Notes: a model not told the origin generated them from the letters alone. DNA of 63,657 nt from Fibrobacter sp. (GCA_024399015.1 JAKSIC010000016.1:1-63657); one strand, 5' to 3'. Counted from the first letter of the stretch, positions 39,902 to 49,290 are shown. Numbers and translations: made by a program.

Positions 39902-40672
39902 TTAATTCTTATTGTTGTAGTTGCTGGCGTTTCTACGTTTCAACTCGTTGTTCAGCGGTACATAGATGAGGCTGAAAAGAACATATCCGGAAAGCAATAC
40001 CAGCCAATGGTTCCAACCCAGGCGGGTTTCGATAAAGTGCATTTCCAGGAACATGAAGGGGCCTGCAATCAGGAACAGCGGAAGTTGACGGCATTGGTCG
40101 CCCAGAGAGAAACGGCTTTCGTAGCTGACAATGGAATTCATCATGGGGAAACTGGTGCAGAATCCGCCCATGAGCTGCTTGATGAACATGAGGCCACTGA
40201 CCACTCCTGCGATGGCGGGAGCCTTGATGTATATGGGCAGGGGAGTCTTGTATCGTACGCCGGACTTGTACTTCTGCTTCTGGAACATGATGAGACCCAC
40301 GGCAAAGTCGAAGGCGCAGACTCCGATAAAGAAGGCTTCGCCGTCGGGGATGCGGGGCATGAGGAAGGTTCCCATGGCGACAAAGCAGGCAAGCCCTATG
40401 ACGATGGCGGGTACGATAGGGATCTTAGCCTTGTAGTGCAGCACCCGGACGATGTTGGCGTACAGCATGCACATGAATCCGGAAATGGCGTTTGCTGCTC
40501 CGATGGGCAGTCCTACGGCGATATAGGCGAAGCCGAAGGGGATGGGGATGGTCGCCGTGACCGCCTTCAGCTGGGGGTCCTTCAGGTAGGCGCTGAGGGT
40601 TCCCAGGGCGGTGACCATGAAAACCAGAAGCCAGTCGTAGAAGGAAAAGTGGAAGTTTAGGGACTCAAGCAT
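39902..40672 (-). CDS. Unknown integral membrane protein
   Basis: The 256-aa product has about seven hydrophobic helices (e.g. LLVFMVTALGTLSAYL, FAYIAVGLPIGAANAISGF, VPAIVIGLACFVAMGTFL, LFLIAGPFMFLEM) and a basic, Asn-rich tail. I do not recognise the family. There is no enzyme or transporter signature. No clear ribosome-binding site is seen before ATG 40672, so the start is uncertain. Single gene with its own terminator. Confidence 0.7.
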   Translation of the reverse strand: MLESLNFHFSFYDWLLVFMVTALGTLSAYLKDPQLKAVTATIPIPFGFAYIAVGLPIGAANAISGFMCMLYANIVRVLHYKAKIPIVPAIVIGLACFVAMGTFLMPRIPDGEAFFIGVCAFDFAVGLIMFQKQKYKSGVRYKTPLPIYIKAPAIAGVVSGLMFIKQLMGGFCTSFPMMNSIVSYESRFSLGDQCRQLPLFLIAGPFMFLEMHFIETRLGWNHWLVLLSGYVLFSLIYVPLNNELKRRNASNYNNKN

Positions 40673-40751
40673 GGCGTTTTTTTGAAATTCGGGCGTAAAA
40701 ATAGCTAGTGGACGGCGAAAAGTGAATAGTTGAGGCCTTTTTAGTGCAATT

Positions 40752-40786
40752 TTTCTCGTAATTCGTAATTCGTAATTAATAATTAA
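40752..40786. repeat. TTCGTAA heptamer run upstream of rpsO
   Basis: Tandem TTCGTAA units followed by TTAATAA/TTAAG, in the 247-nt spacer between the membrane protein and rpsO. The rest of the spacer is AT rich; TATATT at 40788 may be an rpsO -10. Confidence 0.55.
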
Positions 40787-40919
40787 GTTATATTTCCACC
40801 AACGTCATTTCGCCTTGGTATTCCCGACCAGTTAAATTCCACTGGGAGTGAAAGTAGAATACTCGGGTGCAAACGTGTAAAACAGTAAAACAAACAAACC
40901 AAAAGGAACAGGTAGTAAA

Positions 40920-41192
40920 ATGGCTACTATTACTAAAGAAAAGGCTGCAGAAATCACCGCTAAGTTTGGCGCAAACGAAAAGGACACCGGTAACGTCCGC
41001 GTTCAGATCGCTCTCCTGACCGAAAAGATCAAGAACCTCACTGAACATGCCAAGCAGCACAAGAAGGACCACCACTCTCTGCGTGGTCTGACTGCAATGG
41101 TTGCAAAGCGCAAGAACCTCATCCGCTACTACAGCGAAAAGGACATCATTGCAGCTCGTGCTCTCATCAAGGAACTTGGTCTCCGCGGTTAA
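40920..41192 (+). CDS. rpsO: 30S ribosomal protein S15
   Basis: The 90-aa primary 16S rRNA-binding protein of the small subunit platform. Conserved features are TGNVRVQIALLTEKIKNLTEH, the DHHSLRGL motif contacting rRNA and RRKNLIRYY-like KRKNLIRYYSE. Normal length. AAAGGAACAGG precedes the start. It is followed after 26 nt by pnp, the usual rpsO-pnp order, so they are likely co-transcribed. Confidence 0.98.
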   Translation: MATITKEKAAEITAKFGANEKDTGNVRVQIALLTEKIKNLTEHAKQHKKDHHSLRGLTAMVAKRKNLIRYYSEKDIIAARALIKELGLRG

Positions 41193-41218
41193 TTCTCTCA
41201 CTTTGGAGATTATAACTT

Positions 41219-43489
41219 ATGTCTATTGACGCATACCAAGCCAAGTACGGCAAGATGCTCGATCCGAAGGAAGAGTCCGTTACTCTTCCCGACGGCCGTG
41301 TCATCACGTTCGAAACTGGCCGACTGGCAAAGCAGGCTCGCGGTTCTGCTGTTGCCAAGATGGGTGACGCCTTCCTCCTTTCTACCGTTTGCTACGGTGA
41401 AGAAAAGGATGGCGACTTCTTCCCTCTGACTGTTGAATATCGCGAAAAGTCTTACGCTGCTGGTCGCCTCCCGGGCGGCTACAGCAAGCGCGAACCGGGC
41501 CGTCCCTCCGACGAAGAAATCCTCTCCGCTCGTATCATCGACCGTCCGATCCGCCCGATGTTCCCGGAAAACTTCACTCGTGAAGTCCAGGTCATCGTTC
41601 AGGTTCTCTCCGCAGACAAGAAGTTCGCACCCGACGTTCTCGGCGTGTCCGCAGCTTCTCTGTCCATCGGCCTCTCCGAACTCCCGTTCGAACAGCAGGT
41701 TGCTGCAGTTCGCGTGGCTGTCGTTGATGGTCAGAACATTGTCATGCCTACTTACGACCAGCTCGCTGTGGCCGATCTTGACCTGGTGGTCGCCGGTACA
41801 GAAGACTCTGTCTGCATGGTCGAAGGTGGTGCTTACGAAGTTTCTGAAGACACCATGATCGGCGCAATCCTCGCTGGCCACGAAGTCATCAAGGAAATGT
41901 GCAAGGCTCAGCAGAAGCTCGTTGAACGTTGCGCCAAGCCGAAGATGGAACTCAAGCCCCAGCATGTCGGTGAAGAGCACGACAAACTCCTCGCTACCGT
42001 TAAGGAAGTTGTTTGGGAAGAACTCAATAAGGACGTTCATTCCAACATGGTCAAGACCGACTTCTATCCGGCAATGGCAGACCTCTGCAAGCGCATGCTT
42101 GAAGACGAACGCATTACCGCTATTACCGGTGCAGGTGACGAAGCCGACGCTAAGCTCGTTGCTGACGCTAAGGCAATCTTCAGCGATTACGAACGCACCG
42201 CAATGCGTGAAATGATCTTGAACGAACATGTTCGTCTTGATGGTCGTACCACCACCGAAGTTCGTCCTATCGAAATCGAAATGGGCGTCCTCCCGCGTGC
42301 TCACGGTTCCGCTATCTTCCAGCGTGGTGAAACCCAGGGGCTCGTTATCTGCACCCTCGGTACCAAGGCTGACGAACAGCGTTACGAAAGCTTGCAGGGC
42401 GAAGGCTCCAAGAGCTACATGCTTCATTACAACTTCCCGCCGTACTCCGTCGGTGAATGCAAGAAGCTTGGCCTTTCTCGTCGCGAAATCGGCCACGGCC
42501 ACTTGGCAGAACGCTCTCTCGCCGCAGTTCTTCCGCTCCCGGAAGACTTCCCGTACACCATCCGCGTTTGCTCTGAAATCGAAGAATCCAACGGTTCTTC
42601 TTCCATGGCTTCCGTTTGCGGTGGCTGCCTCTCCTTGATGGACGCTGGCGTTCCTATCAAGGCTCCGGTTGCTGGTATCGCAATGGGCCTCATCTCCGAA
42701 AAGGGTTCCGTGAAGGAAGGCGGCAAGATTGAAATCTTGTCCGACATTACCGGCACTGAAGACCACCTCGGCGATATGGACTTCAAGGTTACTGGTACCG
42801 CTGAAGGTATCACTGCCTTCCAGATGGATATTAAGATCCGCGGCATCACCCCGGAACTCATGCGTCAGGCTCTCGAACAGGCTAAGCAGGGTCGTCTCCA
42901 CATCCTGGAAAAGATGACTACTCTCGGCCTCCCGGCACCGCGTCCGCAGGTTTCCGAAAAGGCTCCCACCATGCTCAAGATGAAGGTGCCCACCAACAAG
43001 ATCCGTGACGTTATCGGTTCTGGTGGCTCTGTCATCAAGGGTATGCAGTCTCAGACTGGTTGCACCATCACCATCGACGACAACGGTAACGTTGATATCG
43101 CTGCTCCGACTGGTAAGGCTGCCGCTGTTTGCCGCCGCATGATCGAAGAACTTACTGCTGAACCGGAAGCCGGTCGCAAGTACAAGGGCAAGGTGAAGAC
43201 GATCCAGCCGTTCGGCGCGTTCGTCGAAATCCTCCCGGGTCGCGATGGCCTCGTTCACATCTCCGAACTTGCCGACCACCGTGTCGATAAGGTCGAAGAC
43301 GTTGTTCACGTCGGTGACGAAGTTGAAGTTCTCTGCCTCGGTGTAGACCCGAAGGGCAAGGTGAAGCTTTCCATGAAGGCTTTGCTCCCGACCAAGGCTG
43401 AAGAAGCTGCTCCTGCTGCAGAAGCCCCGGCTGCTGAAGCACCTGCCGCTGAAGCTCCGGCCGCTCCCGAAGCACCTGCTGAAGCTTAA
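41219..43489 (+). CDS. pnp: Polyribonucleotide nucleotidyltransferase
   Basis: The 756-aa phosphorolytic 3'-5' exoribonuclease has two RNase PH domains, with GRPSDEEILSARIIDRPIRP in the first and the GSSSMASVCGGCL catalytic region in the second. KH (IRDVIGSGGSVIKGMQ) and S1 (KYKGKVKTIQPFGAFVEI) RNA-binding domains follow. A C-terminal tail of about 30 residues is built of AEAPA repeats, longer than in most PNPases. TTGGAG lies before the start. A strong terminator follows at 43514. Confidence 0.97.
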   Translation: MSIDAYQAKYGKMLDPKEESVTLPDGRVITFETGRLAKQARGSAVAKMGDAFLLSTVCYGEEKDGDFFPLTVEYREKSYAAGRLPGGYSKREPGRPSDEEILSARIIDRPIRPMFPENFTREVQVIVQVLSADKKFAPDVLGVSAASLSIGLSELPFEQQVAAVRVAVVDGQNIVMPTYDQLAVADLDLVVAGTEDSVCMVEGGAYEVSEDTMIGAILAGHEVIKEMCKAQQKLVERCAKPKMELKPQHVGEEHDKLLATVKEVVWEELNKDVHSNMVKTDFYPAMADLCKRMLEDERITAITGAGDEADAKLVADAKAIFSDYERTAMREMILNEHVRLDGRTTTEVRPIEIEMGVLPRAHGSAIFQRGETQGLVICTLGTKADEQRYESLQGEGSKSYMLHYNFPPYSVGECKKLGLSRREIGHGHLAERSLAAVLPLPEDFPYTIRVCSEIEESNGSSSMASVCGGCLSLMDAGVPIKAPVAGIAMGLISEKGSVKEGGKIEILSDITGTEDHLGDMDFKVTGTAEGITAFQMDIKIRGITPELMRQALEQAKQGRLHILEKMTTLGLPAPRPQVSEKAPTMLKMKVPTNKIRDVIGSGGSVIKGMQSQTGCTITIDDNGNVDIAAPTGKAAAVCRRMIEELTAEPEAGRKYKGKVKTIQPFGAFVEILPGRDGLVHISELADHRVDKVEDVVHVGDEVEVLCLGVDPKGKVKLSMKALLPTKAEEAAPAAEAPAAEAPAAEAPAAPEAPAEA

Positions 43490-43513
43490 TTCGCGGATTT
43501 CGCAGAATTGAAA

Positions 43514-43549
43514 GACGACCGTCCGGTTTAACCGGCGGCCGTTTTTTTG
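43514..43549 (+). terminator. Terminator of rpsO-pnp
   Basis: CGACCGTCCGG...CCGGCGGCCG stem with seven T residues. Confidence 0.88.
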
Positions 43550-43560
43550 TTTTGGTAAAG

Positions 43561-43589
43561 TTTACAAAAAGCAAGCTTTTTGTTATATA
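43561..43589 (+). promoter_or_regulatory. Sigma-70-type promoter of HD-GYP gene
   Basis: TTTACA-N17-TATATA. The expected start is about 40 nt before ATG 43635. Confidence 0.65.
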
Positions 43590-43634
43590 TAAGTCCATGG
43601 TTGTAGGAAAGTTGTTCTGAATGGAGTATGAACG

Positions 43635-45338
43635 ATGATCTTGGGATATTTGTTTGCGATGTGCATCTTGGCTGCGGTCAACGTAGCCCTGTTGTCTCAC
43701 GCGAACTCCAACTATAATCAGCGTGGTCCCTACGCCGCCATTTTCTTTGCAGCCTTCTTCTCCTGTGTGGGCTACTTGTTCCTGGGGCTTTCCACCAACA
43801 TTGACGAAGCCAACATTGCCAACAAGATTTGCTACCTGGGCGCATCGTTCCTGCCCATGTTCACTTTCCAGGCGATTCTTTTGGTGTGTGATATTAAGGC
43901 TCCCGATCGGCTGAACGGATTCCTTGGAGTATTGTCCTTTGTGGTGTTCGGCCTGGCCGCAACAACAGGCTACAGCGACATTTACTACACCTCTATGAAG
44001 TGGGTGGAACTTTATGGTGTTGGAAACTATGAGGCGACCTTCGGGCCGGGTCACTTGTTGTTCAACTTCATGCTGGTGTTTTACCTTGTTGCGAACGTCA
44101 GCCTTCTGACCTACTCCTTCATCAAGAAGAAAAACGTTTCCTTCAAGAACCTGATTGCCTTGACCTTGGTAGAAATTGCAAGTATCGTGTCCTTCCTGGT
44201 GGCACGAATCATCGGCACCGATACCTTGGTGATGCCTGCGGTCTATGTGTTTGACCAACTGGCCTTGTTGTACATTTGCTTCCGTGTTCGTTATTACGAT
44301 ATTAACCAGAGTGCCATGAATGCCTTGGAAGAAGGCAATACCGATGGCTTTATTTCCGTGTTCTTTGACCATACTTTCCTTGGTTGCAACAAGATTGCGT
44401 ACAAATTCTTTGAACCTCTTAAGGAAAGTCGCGTGGACAAGCCCCTGGTGGGAGATTCTGAAATCGTCAAGTTCCTGAAGAGCTGGGTGGATGAATGCCA
44501 AAGTGGCAATGTTGAACCTGTCAAGGAATTCCAGTTTGGAGTCCGTCATTACAAGTTTTCCGTGAAAGTCCTGAGGGTAACCCAGAGAAGGGCGGTTTAT
44601 CTCTTCAAGGCTGAAGACGACTCGGACGTTCACAATTACGTGCAGATGCTGGGCTCCAGCAACTTGCGCCTCAAGAGCAAAATCAAGAATAGCGCCCACC
44701 AGATTAACGCCATTCAGGAACAGATGATCGTGGGCATGGCTAACATGGTTGAAAACCGCGATAGCAATACCGGTGGCCATATCAAGCGTACTAGCCATCT
44801 GGTGTCCATTCTGGTTAATGAACTTCGCAAGGAAGGCTTTGCCGGCTGTGACGAAGATTTCTACACGGCCCTGGTCAAGAGCGCTCCTATGCATGACCTC
44901 GGCAAGATTGCCGTGGATGACGCCATCCTCCGTAAGCCGGGCAGGTTCACTCCCGAAGAATACGAGGTGATGAAGACTCATCCGGCGAAGGGAGCTGCCA
45001 TTGTGGAAAACCTCCTGGTGTCCCTGGAATCTCCGGAGTTCGTGCAGATTGCAAAGAACGTTGCCTTGTCCCATCATGAACGTTACGATGGCAAGGGCTA
45101 TCCTAACGGATTGAGCGGAACGGATATTCCGGTGGAAGCTCGAATCATGGCTGTGGCTGATGTTTATGACGCTCTGGTCAGTAAGCGTTGCTATAAGGAA
45201 AAGTTCTCCTTTGAAACGGCCTACGGAATCATTATCGACGGTATGGGGACTCAGTTCGATCCCAGCCTGAGGACTTGCTTTGAAAATTCCCGCCAACAGC
45301 TGGAAGATTACTACAGCAGCCTTGTGGACGCGGAATAG
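43635..45338 (+). CDS. Membrane HD-GYP phosphohydrolase
   Basis: The 567-aa protein has seven or eight N-terminal membrane helices (to about 220), like the 7TM sensor region of some histidine kinases. A middle region is followed by an HD-GYP domain, with H420-D421 in MHDLGKIAVDD and the GYP motif region HHERYDGKGYPNGLSG from H480. HD-GYP proteins mostly hydrolyse cyclic di-GMP. Key metal ligands appear intact, so activity is likely. It is a candidate link between an external signal and c-di-GMP. Monocistronic; a short CTGC/GCAG hairpin follows near 45373. Confidence 0.9.
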   Translation: MILGYLFAMCILAAVNVALLSHANSNYNQRGPYAAIFFAAFFSCVGYLFLGLSTNIDEANIANKICYLGASFLPMFTFQAILLVCDIKAPDRLNGFLGVLSFVVFGLAATTGYSDIYYTSMKWVELYGVGNYEATFGPGHLLFNFMLVFYLVANVSLLTYSFIKKKNVSFKNLIALTLVEIASIVSFLVARIIGTDTLVMPAVYVFDQLALLYICFRVRYYDINQSAMNALEEGNTDGFISVFFDHTFLGCNKIAYKFFEPLKESRVDKPLVGDSEIVKFLKSWVDECQSGNVEPVKEFQFGVRHYKFSVKVLRVTQRRAVYLFKAEDDSDVHNYVQMLGSSNLRLKSKIKNSAHQINAIQEQMIVGMANMVENRDSNTGGHIKRTSHLVSILVNELRKEGFAGCDEDFYTALVKSAPMHDLGKIAVDDAILRKPGRFTPEEYEVMKTHPAKGAAIVENLLVSLESPEFVQIAKNVALSHHERYDGKGYPNGLSGTDIPVEARIMAVADVYDALVSKRCYKEKFSFETAYGIIIDGMGTQFDPSLRTCFENSRQQLEDYYSSLVDAE

Positions 45339-45407
45339 TTGAATCCGGGAAACGACTTTGGATAGGAAGGGTCTGCGACCGCAGGCTCTTTTGCTATTTT
45401 TGATCGC

Positions 45408-46130
45408 ATGGATGAACGCTTGAGTCGCATGGAATTGCTGATCGGGGCAAAGGCCCTGGAACGCCTGGCAGGCCTTCGTGTGGCCGTCTTTGGTGTTGGC
45501 GGGGTAGGCAGTGTTTGCGCTGAATCCCTGGTGCGCTCCGGCGTCAAGAACATTACCTTGGTCGACAGCGACTGTGTTGCGAAAAGTAACATCAATCGTC
45601 AGCTGCCGGCTTTCGTTTCTACCGTAGGGTGCCCTAAGGTCTTTGTCATGGCAGAACGCCTGGGCGACATCGCGCCCGACGCCACCATCACTCCGGTGCA
45701 ATCCCTCTATTCCATGGGGAACAAGGAAGGTTTCGACTTCAAGAATTTTGACGTGGTTGTGGATGCCATTGATAGTCTTGCCCATAAGATCGACTTGCTG
45801 GCTACCGCTAGCGAAGCTGGTTGCAAGGTGTTCTGCAGTCTGGGTGCCGCAGGCAAACTGGACCCCACCAAGGTTCGTTCCGCAAGCATCTGGAACACTA
45901 CGGGCTGCCCTCTTGGTAAACTTGTTCGTAATGGTCTTCGCAAGCGTGGCTTTGCCGGCGACTTTATGGCGGTGTACAGCGAAGAAAAATCGGTGGCCTT
46001 TGCGGTGGATCCCGAAACGGCGGAATCCCATGGCGACAGTACCAGGGCCTCCATTCTTGGCAGTGCCATGCCTGTGACTGGCGCTTTCGGCCTTGCTTTG
46101 AGCAGCCTCGTCATCCGTTCTGTGCTTTAA
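45408..46130 (+). CDS. tcdA: tRNA threonylcarbamoyladenosine dehydratase (TcdA)
   Basis: The 240-aa E1-like (ThiF/MoeB) protein has the ATP-binding GVGGVGSVCAESLVRSG, VDSDCVAKSNINRQ, DAIDSLAHK and SIWNTTGCPLGK motifs of TcdA/CsdL. It dehydrates t6A37 to the cyclic form ct6A in tRNAs reading ANN. There is no catalytic ubiquitin-like transfer cysteine loop as in ThiF, which fits TcdA. The start ATG is close to a GATCGC leader with no strong ribosome-binding site. No operon partner is evident. Confidence 0.92.
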   Translation: MDERLSRMELLIGAKALERLAGLRVAVFGVGGVGSVCAESLVRSGVKNITLVDSDCVAKSNINRQLPAFVSTVGCPKVFVMAERLGDIAPDATITPVQSLYSMGNKEGFDFKNFDVVVDAIDSLAHKIDLLATASEAGCKVFCSLGAAGKLDPTKVRSASIWNTTGCPLGKLVRNGLRKRGFAGDFMAVYSEEKSVAFAVDPETAESHGDSTRASILGSAMPVTGAFGLALSSLVIRSVL

Positions 46131-46163
46131 GTTTTCCAAGCCTTTTTGGGTTCTTTTTTTGAG

Positions 46164-46192
46164 TGCCGCCACCTACCTTTGGAGGCGGTATT
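46164..46192 (+). terminator. Hairpin with T tail between tcdA and ispG
   Basis: TGCCGCC...GGCGGTA stem followed by TTTTC, ending 17 nt before ATG 46209. Acts as a terminator or as a leader structure of ispG. Confidence 0.45.
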
Positions 46193-46208
46193 TTCTAAAT
46201 TTGATGCC

Positions 46209-47960
46209 ATGACAAAGTTTTCTGAATTCCCCTATGTTGCCGACCGCTTGAACGCAGTCCGCAGGGAAACTGTACAGGTTCGCGTTGGCGATGCCTTGAT
46301 CGGGGGCGGTGCTCCTATTCTCGTTCAATCTATGACTACCACCAAGCCCAAGGACGTTGAAAAGACCGTCCAGGAAACCTTGGATTTGGCAAAGGCTGGT
46401 TGCGGCCTCGTCCGTATTACCACTCCAACCTATGCTGACGCTGCTGGTCTTGAAGAAGTCATGAAGCGTATTCGCGCTGCAGGTTGCAAGGTGCCGGTTT
46501 CCGCCGACATCCACTTCCAGCCGAAGGCCGCTTTCGAAGCTCTTAAGTGGGTTGAAAAAGTTCGTATCAATCCAGGTAACTTCGTGGACACCGGCATCCT
46601 CACTCTGGAAAACCAGACTGACGCCATGTTCGAAGAAGGTAAGGAAAAGGTTGCCGAACAGTTCACCCCCTTCGTCCAGGAAGCTAAGCGCCTGGGCCGC
46701 GCCATCCGTATCGGCGTGAACCACGGTTCTCTTTCTGCCCGTATGATTTACCGCTATGGCGACACCGTGGAAGGCATGGTGGAAAGTGCCATCGAATACT
46801 TGGCTGTTTGCGAAGCTGAACATTTTGACCAGGTTGTCCTCAGCCTCAAGTCCAGCAATCCTCGTGTGGCAATCGCCGCCTACCGTATGCTGGCTGCCCG
46901 CATTAAGCAGGAAGGCTTCAAGCCTTATCCGTTCCACGTTGGCGTTACCGAAGCAGGCGCTGGTGCCGATGGCCGTATGAAGTCTGCTGCTGGTATCGGT
47001 GCTCTCCTCCTGGATGGCCTTGCCGATACAATCCGCGTTTCTCTTACCGAAGATCCTGTTGCTGAAGTCCCTGTGGCTCACGACTTGATTAAGGCTTGCG
47101 CATTGCCCTCTGCTCCTGTAAGCTACGCAGTGCCTGTTTTTGAAAAGGATCCGTACCACTACGAACGTCGCGAAACTACACCGGTTGTCTTGAACGGTGT
47201 TGAAATCGGCGGAACTCGTCCGGTGATGGTTGGCGTCAAGTCTGACGCGGCAAGCCTCACAGGTGAACGTCGCTCTCCGGAATTCGCTCTCGCTAGCTTG
47301 GATGTAAAGCCGCTGGTGACCTTCAAGGACGAAATGGATATCGCAGGCTTTGCCGCAAATCCCGCTTCCGTTCCGGCCGGCTCCATCTTCTGCTACACCG
47401 GCAAGGAAATGGTGATGGGCGTCCGCGCCATGGCTTCTGCTCTTGCTGCCGCCGGCCGCAAGGACCCGATCCTTCTCTATGCAAATATTTCTGATTCCGA
47501 CAACGATATGCTCCGCGTATCCGCTGACATCGGAAGCCTCGTTACCGATGGTCTCGGTGACGCTGTCGTCATAGAAGGTTACAAGAGCGCCAAGGACTCT
47601 GTGCTCCTCGCTTTCGATATTCTGCAGGCTGCCTACTGCCGTCGCAGTAAGACCAACTTTATCAGCTGCCCCAGTTGCGGCCGTACCCTCTACAACATCC
47701 AGGAAGTCATGGGCAAGATCAAGGCCCGCTTCGGTCACCTGTCCGATATTTCCATCGGCATTATGGGCTGCATCGTGAACGGCCCTGGTGAAATGGCTGA
47801 CGCAGACTTCGGTTACGTTGGTGGCGGTCCGGGTCGTATTACCTTGTTCGAAGGCAAGACTGCTGTGAAGAAGAATATTCCGGAAGCAGACGCCATCGAA
47901 GAATTGGTGGCCCTCATCAAGGAACGCGGCCGTTGGGTAGATGCACCGGAAGCGCAGTAA
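46209..47960 (+). CDS. ispG: (E)-4-hydroxy-3-methylbut-2-enyl-diphosphate synthase, long form
   Basis: The 583-aa [4Fe-4S] enzyme makes HMBPP from MEcPP in the non-mevalonate isoprenoid pathway. The TIM-barrel start (PILVQSMTTTKPKDVEKTV) is present, as are FISCPSCGRT with the cluster CxxC and the third cysteine in GCIVNGPGE. It is longer than the E. coli type by an insert of about 200 residues between the two parts, as in plants, chlamydiae and Bacteroidetes. ATG 46209 is preferred; the upstream 46146 codon would put a terminator-like hairpin inside the gene. Confidence 0.95.
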   Translation: MTKFSEFPYVADRLNAVRRETVQVRVGDALIGGGAPILVQSMTTTKPKDVEKTVQETLDLAKAGCGLVRITTPTYADAAGLEEVMKRIRAAGCKVPVSADIHFQPKAAFEALKWVEKVRINPGNFVDTGILTLENQTDAMFEEGKEKVAEQFTPFVQEAKRLGRAIRIGVNHGSLSARMIYRYGDTVEGMVESAIEYLAVCEAEHFDQVVLSLKSSNPRVAIAAYRMLAARIKQEGFKPYPFHVGVTEAGAGADGRMKSAAGIGALLLDGLADTIRVSLTEDPVAEVPVAHDLIKACALPSAPVSYAVPVFEKDPYHYERRETTPVVLNGVEIGGTRPVMVGVKSDAASLTGERRSPEFALASLDVKPLVTFKDEMDIAGFAANPASVPAGSIFCYTGKEMVMGVRAMASALAAAGRKDPILLYANISDSDNDMLRVSADIGSLVTDGLGDAVVIEGYKSAKDSVLLAFDILQAAYCRRSKTNFISCPSCGRTLYNIQEVMGKIKARFGHLSDISIGIMGCIVNGPGEMADADFGYVGGGPGRITLFEGKTAVKKNIPEADAIEELVALIKERGRWVDAPEAQ

Positions 47961-47961
47961 G

Positions 47962-48061
47962 CAGTGATTGGTAAACAGTGGTTAGTAAGCAGGATCGCAC
48001 GCGAAGAACGTTACCTGCATGCCCTAACCACCAACCACTAATCACTAGCCACTAACCACTA
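47962..48061. repeat. Heptamer array with hairpin upstream of serA
   Basis: CTAACCAC-type heptamers at 48024-48061 face an inverted AGTGGTTAGT region at 47962-47993, with GCAGG...CCTGC between them. Sister of the element at 5926-6040. Confidence 0.85.
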
Positions 48062-48095
48062 TGAATTTTTAACATAAACTACAAGGAATAAAATC

Positions 48096-49262
48096 ATGGC
48101 AACTATTAAGACTATGAACAACATCTCCAAGAAGGGCCTTAGCCTCTTTGGAGCATACTATCAGGTTTCTGATACCGTCGAAAATCCGGATGCAATCCTC
48201 GTGCGCTCCGCTCAGGTTGATACCGACAATTTCGATGGCCTCCTTGCTGTCGCTCGTGCAGGTGCTGGTGTTAACAACATCACCATCGACAAGGCTTCCG
48301 CTAAGGGTGTTTGCGTGTTCAACACTCCGGGTGCAAACGCAAACGCTGTTGCAGAACTGGTGATGACCGTTCTCGGTATGGCTGTTCGTAACGTTGCTCA
48401 GGCTGCTAACTGGGTAAAGAACCTCGACCTCAATGACCCGGATATGGCTAAGACCGTTGAAAGCGGTAAGAAGAAGTTTGCTGGTTCTGAACTTGCTGGC
48501 AAGACTCTCGGTGTTATCGGCCTCGGCAAGATCGGCGTTCTCGTTGCTAACTATGCTCGTTGGAAGAACATGCGCGTTATCGCATACGAACCGTATCCCA
48601 ACGCACTCAACATGCACGAACTTTCCAACAAGGTTGAAATTGCTGATCTCGACACCGTGATTGCAAATTCTGACTTCCTCACCGTTCACGTTCCGTTCAT
48701 CAAGGGCGTTACCGAAAACCTCCTCAACCGCAAGAACCTCGCAAACTTCAAGGGTACTCATATCTTGAACTTTGCTCGTAACGGCCTCGTGGAAATGGAT
48801 CCGGTTTACGACATGCTCGCTAACGGCACCCTCCAGGGCTACCTCAGCGACTTCCCGGATGCAAAGCAGATCCAGAACGACAAGATCATGTGCTTCCCGC
48901 ACCTCGGCGCTTCCACTGAAGAAGCTGAAGAAAACTGCGCAGTCATGGCTGTTGAAGAATTGAAGGACTACCTGGAATACGGTTGCGTTCGTAATTCCGT
49001 GAACTTCCCGGCCCTCATGGACAAACCCCACATGGGCATCAAGAGCCGCGTTGTCGTGATTAACGAAGACGTTCCCAACATGATTGCTGAAATCACCAAG
49101 GTGATCGGCGCTGCTGGCATTAACATCGCTTCCTTCTCCAACAAGAGCAACGGCAAGATCGGTTACAACTTGATCGACTCCGAAGCAACCATCGGTGACG
49201 ATATCATCGACGTTCTTTCCAAGTTGGAAAAGGTCATCAAGGTCCGCGTAATTCACTTCTAA
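48096..49262 (+). CDS. serA: D-3-phosphoglycerate dehydrogenase
   Basis: The 388-aa enzyme of serine biosynthesis has the NAD-binding GVIGLGKIGVLVA, the FARNGLVEMD loop and catalytic histidine in CFPHLGAST. A C-terminal ACT domain (VVVINEDVPNMIAEITKVI) is typical for feedback control by serine. The shorter N-terminus, about 20 residues less than E. coli SerA, is seen in Bacteroidetes-type enzymes. ACAAGGAA precedes the start. It lies just after the heptamer repeat element. Closely related 2-hydroxyacid dehydrogenases are possible, but the ACT domain favours SerA. Confidence 0.92.
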   Translation: MATIKTMNNISKKGLSLFGAYYQVSDTVENPDAILVRSAQVDTDNFDGLLAVARAGAGVNNITIDKASAKGVCVFNTPGANANAVAELVMTVLGMAVRNVAQAANWVKNLDLNDPDMAKTVESGKKKFAGSELAGKTLGVIGLGKIGVLVANYARWKNMRVIAYEPYPNALNMHELSNKVEIADLDTVIANSDFLTVHVPFIKGVTENLLNRKNLANFKGTHILNFARNGLVEMDPVYDMLANGTLQGYLSDFPDAKQIQNDKIMCFPHLGASTEEAEENCAVMAVEELKDYLEYGCVRNSVNFPALMDKPHMGIKSRVVVINEDVPNMIAEITKVIGAAGINIASFSNKSNGKIGYNLIDSEATIGDDIIDVLSKLEKVIKVRVIHF

Positions 49263-49290
49263 GAGAAGTGAGCGACCTTCGGCTCAAATG

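Noticed and set aside
43152-46172. 1006-aa minus-strand open frame
   Set aside because: Lies antisense to pnp, the HD-GYP gene and tcdA, which all have clear motifs. Its translation has no domain logic and crosses terminators and a promoter. Codon bias of this genome leaves long antisense frames open.
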